DNA from: Bacillota bacterium
GTDB lineage: Bacteria > Bacillota > Clostridia > SK-Y3
NCBI GenBank assembly: GCA_022360955.1
Contig: JAKSBV010000001.1
Location: forward strand, 1 to 40,986
Direction: 5' to 3'
Length of the DNA: 40,986 nt
In this document: piece after piece, positions 8,954-16,094 of the stretch
Numbering within the stretch: position 1 is the first letter of the stretch
How the letters are laid out: the number at the start of each line of letters is the position of its first letter
The notes under the pieces: generated by a model
Told to the model about the DNA's origin: nothing
Seen by the model: only the letters and a program-made list of their open reading frames with translations
The model's database searches: none
Program-made: the position numbers and the translations under genes

Positions 8954-9976
8954 CTATTTTTCTCTTACGTCGTCAAGCTTGTCCCTAAACATCTTGGCAT
9001 AGGCGAAATGTGGAAACAGCATCGGATTGTTGAACAGCATAAGCAGCTGATTTAACTGCAGATTCAAAGACAACAGGGCATTGTCCGTCACTTCCAAATC
9101 CTTCAAGGTATTTTTAAGGACAGTACCCTTCTCACCTTTAAAAAGTTTTAATTCCCCATACTTGTTACACGTCTCATCCTCAAACCCCTTGTTACTTATT
9201 TCCAGATATCCTTTGGCATCCCCGTCCTCTTTACCATTTTGATTGTTTTCTTTATTATTTAGCCTGTCTCCCCACCAGCCGAGGGGCTTTTCTTCATTTT
9301 TAATCAATACTTCAAACATCTCGCCCTTTTTACCTTCTTCGTTCACCTGCCAGACAATAAAATCAAAATAATCCCCCAGCTCTTTCTTCGTATTTTCCCG
9401 TGATTCTTCATTCCCGCCGGTTCGCCTAAGGGAGGCTAAGATCTTAATAGTCCGGGTACTTTGCTGCGTCCGGTTGGTTATACCTGTAACATAACCGCTT
9501 ACCATTCTGGCCACCCCGGATTGACGGGTGCATAAAGCGTCTATGCTCTCTGCCCATTTTTTTAATTTTGCTTTATCCCAACAGGTGCTTTTACACTCGA
9601 TCACCATCGCCACCGCTTCGATAGGGATAAATTTTAACGTGTTATATTGGAAGACATAGGGGGTATATTGCTCGTCAAACACGGCAATATCCACTTCTTT
9701 AGACACCTTCCCTTGGGAGTCGATAATCATCACCCCTTGGGCCAATGAAAACTTTTGAGGCAGAATGCCCCTGAAAAATTTAACCCACATTTGTTCCCTG
9801 TGGTTTCCGGTTAGGCCGTTGTGCTCAGAAGCAAGGTTCATTTCTTCTACCATCATTCTGTTCAGATCGTTGTAATTATTGCTGATTCTTTCAAATACCT
9901 TGGTCTCCCCGGACTTTTCCGTCTTGTTGTCATTTGTTCCTGTATTACTTTGATCTTTCCCGTTGTTATCAGCCAT
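8954..9976 (-). CDS. DUF6602-like PD-(D/E)XK nuclease, leader gene of the RAMP operon
   Basis: The protein has 340 residues. After a polar, low-complexity N-terminus (1-25) comes a segment with GNHRE (57-61) and LPQKFSLAQGVMI, then EVDIAVFDE with Asp96, and IPIEAVAMVIECKS with Glu127 and Lys129. The D...E-x-K spacing and the predicted strands are those of a restriction-endonuclease-like (PD-(D/E)XK) core as found in DUF6602 proteins. I infer DNA or RNA cleavage, possibly as an accessory to the Cas10/RAMP complex. No CARF or other ligand-sensing domain is visible. The start is supported by GGGAGGG upstream. The C-terminal third (about 230-340) is not recognised. Confidence 0.72.
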   Translation of the reverse strand: MADNNGKDQSNTGTNDNKTEKSGETKVFERISNNYNDLNRMMVEEMNLASEHNGLTGNHREQMWVKFFRGILPQKFSLAQGVMIIDSQGKVSKEVDIAVFDEQYTPYVFQYNTLKFIPIEAVAMVIECKSTCWDKAKLKKWAESIDALCTRQSGVARMVSGYVTGITNRTQQSTRTIKILASLRRTGGNEESRENTKKELGDYFDFIVWQVNEEGKKGEMFEVLIKNEEKPLGWWGDRLNNKENNQNGKEDGDAKGYLEISNKGFEDETCNKYGELKLFKGEKGTVLKNTLKDLEVTDNALLSLNLQLNQLLMLFNNPMLFPHFAYAKMFRDKLDDVREK

Positions 9977-10029
9977 TTTTGACCCTCCCTGTATACAAAC
10001 CTTCTGTTTGCATAGTAATAAGCTTGCTA

Positions 10030-10242
10030 TTATAATGCTCCCTCATTGAAAAGACCCTTTTTTAAAAAAATTACGCCGGATGTTCCCTTCATTTGGATAT
10101 ACTTGCTCCAACATTTTGCATTGTTCGGATTTTTTTGGCCAGACATTTTCATAAAAAAATTGCCAGATCTGCTGAACTGTTCGTCCTGGTTCTTTACTGC
10201 TTCCTGTGATTTTTTGCCAACGGCAGCAGCCATTTTATTCAT
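10030..10242 (-). CDS. Possible small protein ahead of the nuclease gene
   Basis: This is a 70-codon frame, 53 bp upstream of the DUF6602 gene and in the same direction. The product would be basic and mostly polar (many Lys, Asn, Gln), with no signal peptide, membrane segment or known domain. The site before the ATG at 10242 (AGAAG about 9 bp upstream) is weak, and a second Met follows at codon 4. It may be a real small leader gene of the operon, or chance. I do not recognise it. Confidence 0.3.
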   Translation of the reverse strand: MNKMAAAVGKKSQEAVKNQDEQFSRSGNFFMKMSGQKNPNNAKCWSKYIQMKGTSGVIFLKKGLFNEGAL

Positions 10243-10630
10243 CGCTTTAGTCTTCTATGGGTACATTTCATTAAATTGAAAAATATTATGAAAATACCCT
10301 TTTATACAGTATTTATACTCTTATTTTAACTTATTTTGGACATTTTGTCTCTATTGGTTTCCACTATGGATATCGCTGGTTTAAAACAGTCCTGTATTTT
10401 GAAGCAAAAATACATAAAATCTATTGCATTTTTCGTGTTGAAGGAACGAATGCATATCGTACGCGATAGGAACAAGAAAAAAGAAAGGGGCTCAAACCCT
10501 TTCCGTATTAGTGGGATTTTACAGTATCAAATAACCTATGGATATGATGCGTCATAGGTCTCAAAACCGAATGAAATAAAAACCAATTATGTTTACATAG
10601 AAATATATAAAATGGAAACTCTTTCACTCT
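10243..10630. other. Intergenic region upstream of the RAMP operon, no array
   Basis: These 390 bases hold no convincing gene. I looked for direct repeats with regular spacing and found none, so no CRISPR array lies in the place where a leader-proximal array could be expected. A single GTTTCC...TTTAAAAC segment at 10359-10389 vaguely resembles a type III repeat but occurs once. Confidence 0.6.
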
Positions 10631-11710
10631 CTATCGATCGGACTTTCTATTCCGGTTCATAAAACCCAGCAGCATACCGCCTGTTTTCACTACATTCAAA
10701 GGCGAATAATAAATGAGCTGCTTAATGCCCGGCAGGCTGAGAAACGTTATTAACCGGTCATAGTCCTCATTGCTGGCATGATTATAAGCTTTTCTGAACT
10801 CATACATATTTTTATTCTTTTTAATATTAGGCTTGATCAGTTTACCATAATCCTTACCCTTTACAATTGCGCGAGCGGCCATAACCCCTTCTATCACAGC
10901 TTTTGCTTGTCCGAAACCCAAAAACGGGTCGATGCCTCCTCTCGCCTTCCCTGCAAAATACAGGTTGCCGATATGATTGGGGTAGACATAGCCGGTCTTA
11001 TGCTTCCATCTGAATTCTTCCGTTATCGTATAGTTTATGTTTTCGGCATATAAGAACCGCTCCCAATAGTACTCAATATCTCTTTCAATAACCTCCGGCA
11101 CGATTAACGAGAGGGACGCTCTTTGCTTATCAATGGGTGTCAGATAAGCATAACCGCTTTTGCAATACTCTTTATTGATCCACGCCGTGAGTGTATTCGG
11201 GTCAAAATCGCCCAGCACAACGGCTCCCCTCAGATGCGTCGTAACCCATTCATAAAAGCATCCCAATTCTTCAGCAAAATTAGAATTTCCTGTTGCTGCA
11301 ATCACATAATCGTTCTCTTTTAAAAGCTTTTCATAATCGGCTAAATGATCAAAAACTACCTTTGTATGATTCAACTGGGCATACAATTGATTTTTGATAG
11401 AGTGCTCCCCTTTGCCCCTTACAAAAAAATAGCCGAAATTGCCCTTAATCATCCTTTTTTTACGTGGTGAATAGTGGATTATCCTATTGATTGTATTGGA
11501 AGGTTTTAAGTCTATATCAAATTTTTTTTTAAAATACCTAACAACATCCCTGATGGGCCTGTTCACTATATCCAAACTGGCTGTAACGTGAGCATGTGTT
11601 TCCCCTATGAAACCATTTCGCTCATATATAACAGGGGATATCCCGTATTTTTCCAATTCATGGGCGCAGGCAAGCCCTGCCAGGCCCGCTCCTATAATAG
11701 CGACTTTCAT
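10631..11710 (-). CDS. FAD-dependent oxidoreductase, paralogue 1
   Basis: This is a flavoprotein of about 359 residues with the dinucleotide-binding motif VAIIGAGLAGLACAHEL at the very N-terminus, an acidic residue ending strand 2 (VIYERNG), and a second FAD motif near residue 270 (NLYFAGKARGGIDPFLGFGQAKAVIEG) as in geranylgeranyl-reductase-like and other GR2-type monooxygenase/dehydrogenase families. The substrate is unknown. The ATG at 11710, rather than the GTG at 11719, aligns with its paralogue at 13521, and GGAAGGTG lies just upstream. The C-terminal block (YDRLITFLSLPGIKQLIYYSPL) is shared almost word for word with the paralogue. It follows a 29-residue membrane peptide gene. Confidence 0.85.
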   Translation of the reverse strand: MKVAIIGAGLAGLACAHELEKYGISPVIYERNGFIGETHAHVTASLDIVNRPIRDVVRYFKKKFDIDLKPSNTINRIIHYSPRKKRMIKGNFGYFFVRGKGEHSIKNQLYAQLNHTKVVFDHLADYEKLLKENDYVIAATGNSNFAEELGCFYEWVTTHLRGAVVLGDFDPNTLTAWINKEYCKSGYAYLTPIDKQRASLSLIVPEVIERDIEYYWERFLYAENINYTITEEFRWKHKTGYVYPNHIGNLYFAGKARGGIDPFLGFGQAKAVIEGVMAARAIVKGKDYGKLIKPNIKKNKNMYEFRKAYNHASNEDYDRLITFLSLPGIKQLIYYSPLNVVKTGGMLLGFMNRNRKSDR

Positions 11711-11715
11711 TCCCT

Positions 11716-11805
11716 TCACCTTCCATGCTTGTGCAGTATTTTAAACCACGCAAAAATGCATATCCCTATTAAAACTATGAGAAAAATATATGTCATTAAT
11801 CCCAT
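11716..11805 (-). CDS. 29-residue single-pass membrane peptide (micro-ORF)
   Basis: This short frame was read by eye between the membrane-protein gene and the FAD oxidoreductase. Its ATG shares one base with the upstream stop (TAATG), and its TGA at 11716-11718 lies six bases before the ATG of the next gene, within that gene's ribosome-binding region. The peptide starts MGLMTYIFLIVLIGICIF and ends with the basic tail KILHKHGR, a clear transmembrane helix with a positive end. The snug fit on both sides argues for translation coupled to its neighbours. Function is unknown; it could be a small subunit of the membrane partner. Confidence 0.55.
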   Translation of the reverse strand: MGLMTYIFLIVLIGICIFAWFKILHKHGR

Positions 11806-12254
11806 TAACTTCTCTCCATCTTTTTATTTAATACAACCATAGAAAACCAACTTAAAATTACTATTGCGCCAATATTGACCATGATACTGTCTATATACCG
11901 CCAATTTATATACTCCACCACACCTCGATACACTAAAATAAGCTCCATCAAAGAATACAGCAGGGCAATCACAAATACATTCAATGGGATCATCCATCTT
12001 CTTGCAGGATGATACTGGGCCATCAGCGTGGCGACAACAAACACCGGCCCCAGCAAAAAAAACAGCGATGAACCGAAAACATCTATCACCAGACTCTTAA
12101 TAATATATCTATGCTGCAAGGTATTGAGAAAATCTACAACAACTGCAAGCACTATTCCTGCGACCCCCGCCCACATATTGATCTTGAACTCCTTCCAATC
12201 CGCCAATAATAGGAATATGATCCAATTGAATATAAAAAGCATAATCCATTCCAT
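11805..12254 (-). CDS. CBO0543-like polytopic membrane protein, copy 1
   Basis: This 149-residue protein has about five hydrophobic segments: an N-terminal helix (IMLFIFNWIIFLLLADW), two in the middle (AGIVLAVVVDFL; SSLFFLLGPVFVVATLM), one at MIPLNVFVIALLYSLMELIL, and a C-terminal one (IGAIVILSWFSMVVL). The acidic residue in SLMELIL and the following Tyr/Trp-rich stretch (VEYINWRYID) are typical of the CBO0543 family of Firmicute membrane proteins, whose function is not known. The start is supported by AGGAG. A second member lies at 13031-13498 on the other strand, and both stand next to FAD oxidoreductase paralogues. Confidence 0.72.
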   Translation of the reverse strand: MEWIMLFIFNWIIFLLLADWKEFKINMWAGVAGIVLAVVVDFLNTLQHRYIIKSLVIDVFGSSLFFLLGPVFVVATLMAQYHPARRWMIPLNVFVIALLYSLMELILVYRGVVEYINWRYIDSIMVNIGAIVILSWFSMVVLNKKMERS

Positions 12255-12285
12255 CTTTATCGCTCCTACGCATCATCAGGTTAAA

Positions 12286-12513
12286 TTAATACCTCGGCTT
12301 CGCTGAAAAGATTCTGGAAATGATATGGGGTTTGGTCTCCAGCCTTTCAATCTTTTGCTCAAGCTCTACGATGCCCCTCATTTCATCATCCCTTAATTGG
12401 GTATAAAGCTGTCTTACCTCCGGATTTCTCATCGTTATAATATTTTCATTATAAAAAAACTGGTTAGAAATCCTATATTGCCATATATCCTTTAAAATAT
12501 CTACTTCTTTCAT
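12286..12513 (-). CDS. Small helical protein of unknown function
   Basis: This 75-residue, soluble-looking protein is predicted to be almost entirely helical (NPEVRQLYTQLRDDEMRGIVELEQKIERLE) with a basic C-terminus. The length, the helix and the DDEM segment recall small Clostridial coat- or ferritin-like proteins, but I do not recognise it with certainty. It has a strong AGGAG site. It lies 9 bp after another small helical gene and about 30 bp before the CBO0543-like gene, so all are likely one transcript. Confidence 0.65.
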   Translation of the reverse strand: MKEVDILKDIWQYRISNQFFYNENIITMRNPEVRQLYTQLRDDEMRGIVELEQKIERLETKPHIISRIFSAKPRY

Positions 12514-12522
12514 ACGGATCTC

Positions 12523-12732
12523 CTATCTCTCCAGATTTAACTTGATCATTAAGTCTTTCACCAATCCCAGATGCTCTTTAGACGTTTTTTTAAATTTTTT
12601 TATCATCTGCTTAAGTTCTTTATTGTCTAACTGTCCGTCATATTCTTCGTACTTTTTGACCAGAAGTTCTTCCCTCTCTATTGACATCATGAGCTTAGTA
12701 TCCATCAGAGATTGTTGGGACATTTTTTTCAT
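12523..12732 (-). CDS. Small helical protein of unknown function
   Basis: This is a 69-residue, charged, helical protein (EREELLVKKYEEYDGQLDNKELKQMIKKF, then KEHLGLVKDLMIKLNL). It is the first gene of the leftward transcript that continues through the FAD oxidoreductase. GAGG stands about 8 bp before the ATG. The pattern of paired Glu and a late Glu-His (SKEHLG) resembles ferritin-like two-helix fragments; that is a weak hint only. Because neighbouring genes include spore functions, a sporulation role is possible but unproven. Confidence 0.65.
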   Translation of the reverse strand: MKKMSQQSLMDTKLMMSIEREELLVKKYEEYDGQLDNKELKQMIKKFKKTSKEHLGLVKDLMIKLNLER

Positions 12733-12821
12733 ATCTATACCTCAACGCTTTCTTCAATATATATTGAGCTTGGCATTTTATACAACGCTTTATTTAAGTT
12801 CAATATATATACCTTGATTTT

Positions 12822-12880
12822 ATAAGTTGAATCGCTCTAAAGCATTGCCGGTTTTATAGCAATGATTTAATTCAACTTAT
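12822..12880. promoter_or_regulatory. Inverted repeat in the divergent promoter region
   Basis: A perfect 11-bp inverted repeat (12822-12832 ATAAGTTGAAT against 12870-12880) surrounds a second one (CATTGC 12843-12848 against GCAATG 12859-12864). It stands in the roughly 300-bp AT-rich gap between the divergent transcripts, and could be an operator or a leader hairpin. Confidence 0.4.
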
Positions 12881-13030
12881 ATATTTATATATTCGGCAAT
12901 AAAACTTTTATTTGGCACTTATCAATATTTTTTCTTACCAAAGCAAATAATATTCTTGCGTATGCCTAATATTTTTTCTTATTTTGGCTAATAGTATAAA
13001 CATACAAGAAATTTCTTAAAGGATGGTAAC

Positions 13031-13498
13031 ATGGATACGAATACTTGGGCTTTTATTTTTTTCTATGGAAATATATTCATTGTACTTATTGTTTTTTTGA
13101 CACGGATCGATAAAAGCAGAATAAAAGAACTTATTACGATCGGCATGTTGAGCGGTCTAATAAATTATACGGTGGAGATTATAGGGGTACATTATGAATT
13201 TTGGTATTATCCGCTCACCCATCTGGGATATCCCAAAATAACGGTTATATCAAGTTTACTCTATTTTCCGGCGATAGCCATGCTGTTTTACCAATATCTT
13301 TCACAATCGCTTATTAAAAATATCTTTTTAGTGGCTGGTTTTGTCGGCTATAATATGATTATTGAAATCATTACTCTGACAACGACCCGTTTATTTATCT
13401 ACGGAAGATTTTTAAACCTTTTTATCACCTTTACTATGTATCTGTCCACCTATATTTTTATCATTCTTTTTCGATACATATATAAACAAATACCTTAA
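13031..13498 (+). CDS. CBO0543-like polytopic membrane protein, copy 2
   Basis: This 155-residue protein has about five membrane segments (AFIFFYGNIFIVLIVFL; ELITIGMLSGLINYTVEIIGV; VISSLLYFPAIAMLFYQY; IFLVAGFVGYNMIIEII; LFITFTMYLSTYIFIILF). The intramembrane acidic positions (TVEII, IIEII) and the EFWYYP motif match the CBO0543-type membrane family. AAAGGA precedes the ATG. It is followed after 22 bp by the second FAD oxidoreductase, mirroring the pair on the other strand. No function has been assigned to the family. Confidence 0.72.
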   Translation: MDTNTWAFIFFYGNIFIVLIVFLTRIDKSRIKELITIGMLSGLINYTVEIIGVHYEFWYYPLTHLGYPKITVISSLLYFPAIAMLFYQYLSQSLIKNIFLVAGFVGYNMIIEIITLTTTRLFIYGRFLNLFITFTMYLSTYIFIILFRYIYKQIP

Positions 13499-13520
13499 CT
13501 GTCAAAGGATTGTGAGCAAT

Positions 13521-14597
13521 ATGAAAGTAGCGATCGTTGGCGCAGGACTCTCCGGTTTGTCCTGTGCCTATGCACTGAAAAAACACGGCATTCATCCTGT
13601 TATTTTTGAAAAAGAGAGTCACATCGGGGATCTGCTGGATCATCCGGTTGCGATGCTGAGAATAGTTAACAGGTTCCAAGGAAGTGCCGTCAAATACCTA
13701 AAGAAACATTATCGCTTGAGCCTCACCCCGGTAAGCCCTTTAAAAGAAATCACCATGTTCGGACCTCACAAAAAAACGGTTGTAAGAGGTGCATTAGGAC
13801 ATATATTCAAAAAAAATGAAGACCATGACTCATTGGAAAAACAGATCGCAAGACACGTTAATCTTCCTGTGACTTTCAATCGTTATGTCAATCCCTTGGA
13901 TATCAAAAATCATTATGATTACATTGTATGCGCATCCGGCAACTGCGGCCTTGCCAAGGCATTAAATATTTTTACCCCAAGTTTTAACTGCTTCAGCCGC
14001 CTCTCAACGGTATTGGGCCATTTTGACACGACTGCAATGAAAATGTGGGTCAATACGGAATATGCAAAAAACGGATACGTTCATCTGATTCCCTATGATC
14101 AAAACAAGGCCTGTCTCGCACTATCCGTTAATGATATATCCTATCACGAGCTGGATTTTTACTGGAAACAATTTTTAGAGAAGGAAAAAATACAATATAA
14201 AATTATTGAAACCCGGGATTGGGAAAGTAACCTTGGCTTCGTTTCTCCATTACAAATAGATAATATGTACATGATTGGAAATGCCGGCGGATTGGTAGGC
14301 ACTTTTCTGGGTTTCGGGGCTATCAACGCTATTGAAAGCGGTTTCATCTCCGGCAGGTGCATTGCAAAAAACTTACACTATCCTAAACGCACGGCATCAA
14401 TTGTAAAGGATGTCAAAATGAAATATGAACTGCGTCAAATGATGAATGGCTTTGACAATAAGGATTATGACAGGCTCATAACATTTTTAGGTTTGCCGGT
14501 GATCAAACAGCTTTTATACAATAACCCTCTATATAAAATCAATCAAAGTGCCTATATCGTAAAGCTTTATAAGCGCTTCATGGGTATCTCCCATTAA
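13521..14597 (+). CDS. FAD-dependent oxidoreductase, paralogue 2
   Basis: This is a flavoprotein of about 358 residues, paralogous to the gene at 10631-11710. It begins MKVAIVGAGLSGLSCAYALKK (FAD-binding GxGxxG) and has the second FAD motif NMYMIGNAGGLVGTFLGFGAINAIESG. Its C-terminus (DYDRLITFLGLPVIKQLLYNNPL) nearly repeats that of its relative. AAAGGA lies about 11 bp upstream of the ATG at 13521; the GTG at 13512 is too close to that site. The two proteins probably act on related substrates, perhaps an isoprenoid or lipid quinone in or near the membrane, given the membrane partners. That last point is inference. Confidence 0.83.
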   Translation: MKVAIVGAGLSGLSCAYALKKHGIHPVIFEKESHIGDLLDHPVAMLRIVNRFQGSAVKYLKKHYRLSLTPVSPLKEITMFGPHKKTVVRGALGHIFKKNEDHDSLEKQIARHVNLPVTFNRYVNPLDIKNHYDYIVCASGNCGLAKALNIFTPSFNCFSRLSTVLGHFDTTAMKMWVNTEYAKNGYVHLIPYDQNKACLALSVNDISYHELDFYWKQFLEKEKIQYKIIETRDWESNLGFVSPLQIDNMYMIGNAGGLVGTFLGFGAINAIESGFISGRCIAKNLHYPKRTASIVKDVKMKYELRQMMNGFDNKDYDRLITFLGLPVIKQLLYNNPLYKINQSAYIVKLYKRFMGISH

Positions 14598-14684
14598 GCA
14601 GGAGAATATGCTGCAAAGCTTAGCGCCTGTCAGCGAAGCAGAGGGAAAAATCCTCGACACGATACTTGCGAACGGTGAGTGATA

Positions 14685-14719
14685 CATTCTCAGCTCTCAG
14701 CTCTCATCCCTTAGCTAGT
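14685..14719. repeat. Heptanucleotide-period tract
   Basis: Five 7-base units (CATTCTC, AGCTCTC, AGCTCTC, ATCCCTT, AGCTAGT) run without interruption and stop just before the end of the germination gene. It belongs to the CTC-type family also seen at 23631-23672, 30661-30692 and near 33413-33440. Confidence 0.7.
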
Positions 14720-14721
14720 TT

Positions 14722-15828
14722 TCAACCTTCATCCGCCTCTTTCATACTGCCGGATCTTCTTTGACTGATCTCTGCAATGATAAGAATTGCGAGAGGCAAA
14801 ACCACTTGAAAGGGAAAAGCAAAATACGGCCATACGTCTTCAAGCATTTTAAATAAATCAATGATACTCTCGTCCCCGAACAAAGTAATATTACACATCA
14901 TTAATCCTACAGGAAACACGAGCAATTTATAGTCTTTTAAATTGAATATTTTGGCAATACCATTACAGGTTGCCAATAGGTACACACTTATTTTAACAAA
15001 AGTAGAGGTAATGGTTGCAATAATCGCAATCATTTCCAGTCTTTGCAGGGCTTCTCCCGCATCTATGATGCTTGCGGCAGCATGGTTGGGAAAAAATAAC
15101 GCCGAATACCAATGCGGGCCTAAAACTAATATTTCGGCTAAGGAAACACCGGCTATCAGCATCCCCCCTAATAACAAGCCCTTTATATATATTTTATAAC
15201 AAGACGCTTTAGATTTTAACGAAGATAGAACCATGACGAATACCACCGTTTCCGCAAAAGGAAAGGAAAAGGCTTGGAAAGCGCCATGTATAACGGGCTC
15301 GATACCCTCATATAAGACAGGCTGAATATTGTTCAGATCCATTTGCTCAATTAATAATAGAATGGCTAGCGAGGGCAAAGGGGCATCTAACAGTACAAAG
15401 AGGGTTGCCCATCTGGACAGCGTTTCCAACCCTTCCTTGACGATCCAAATGCACAAAGCAATCATGAAAATCGCAAGTACAATTCTAGGTGTCTCAGGTA
15501 TGGAAACTGTGACCGGAAACTCACTAAAATCTCTTAAAACCCATGCCCCTGTGTAAAAGACATACCCTGCAAATAATAACCCTATCAACTTGCCAAAAAA
15601 CTTTCCAAACAGACATTCAAGAATATCAAATAAGTCCTTTCCATAAAAAAGCGAAAGAAGCCTGGCATATGCTAACGTGAAAAGCAGCGTAACTGCAATC
15701 GCCAATAAGATAGCCAGCCATAAATCTTTTCCTGCTGCCGGTGCGGTTTTCCTCGACAAGGCCTCTCCAGATATAAATAAGATTATCAAACATATGCCCT
15801 GTCGGTCAGAAATAGTTTCTTTACTCAC
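14722..15828 (-). CDS. GerAB/ArcD/ProY-family spore germination permease
   Basis: This is a membrane permease of about 368 residues with roughly ten hydrophobic segments (for example AILLAIAVTLLFTLAYARLL, GLLFAGYVFYTGAWVL, FPFAETVVFVMVL and the final FPFQVVLPLAILIIAEIS). It belongs to the Spore_permease family (PF03845), the B subunits of nutrient germinant receptors, which sit in the spore inner membrane. The N-terminus SKETISDRQG matches the family's usual short start. I prefer the GTG at 15828, with GGAGGAG about 6 bp before it; the upstream GTG at 15843 would lie inside that site. The A and C receptor subunits are not adjacent. Confidence 0.85.
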   Translation of the reverse strand: MSKETISDRQGICLIILFISGEALSRKTAPAAGKDLWLAILLAIAVTLLFTLAYARLLSLFYGKDLFDILECLFGKFFGKLIGLLFAGYVFYTGAWVLRDFSEFPVTVSIPETPRIVLAIFMIALCIWIVKEGLETLSRWATLFVLLDAPLPSLAILLLIEQMDLNNIQPVLYEGIEPVIHGAFQAFSFPFAETVVFVMVLSSLKSKASCYKIYIKGLLLGGMLIAGVSLAEILVLGPHWYSALFFPNHAAASIIDAGEALQRLEMIAIIATITSTFVKISVYLLATCNGIAKIFNLKDYKLLVFPVGLMMCNITLFGDESIIDLFKMLEDVWPYFAFPFQVVLPLAILIIAEISQRRSGSMKEADEG

Positions 15829-16034
15829 TATTAGCTCCTCCACATTTTTGCTAATTGCTGTTCGAAATGTTCTTCATTGGCCGTGAAACAAAGTATAATA
15901 TATTTTTCCCAAATCAAGCAAATTTATTAAAGTATATTCCGACCTCCGGTCTGCAGATGTATGGCAAAAAAATGGCAAAAGGGAGTCATTACGAATTAAT
16001 ATGAAAGAACAGCGATTATAAAGGCCCTGCAAAA

Positions 16035-16070
16035 TAAAGCCCGATCATGATAGGTCATGATCGGGCTTTA
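16035..16070. terminator. Rho-independent terminator after nrdG
   Basis: A perfect 16-bp stem (TAAAGCCCGATCATGA 16035-16050 and its complement 16055-16070) with a 4-base loop has a T-rich run on the minus strand past position 16036. It ends the nrdD-nrdG transcript. Confidence 0.85.
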
Positions 16071-16094
16071 TCCGAATTGAAAACACTTCTATTA

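Noticed and set aside
10359-10389. Single segment resembling a type III CRISPR repeat (starts GTTTCC, ends TTTAAAAC)
   Set aside because: It occurs once; no second copy at spacer distance was seen, so it cannot be called an array or remnant.
10336-10557. 73-codon plus-strand frame upstream of the RAMP operon
   Set aside because: No ribosome binding site, no recognisable features, and AT-rich intergenic composition; probably chance.
14600-14684. GC-rich stretch with AGCGAAGCAGAGGG and GCGAACGGTGAGTGA phrases
   Set aside because: It recalls insertion-sequence end debris, but no partner, transposase or target duplication is visible, so no element was called.
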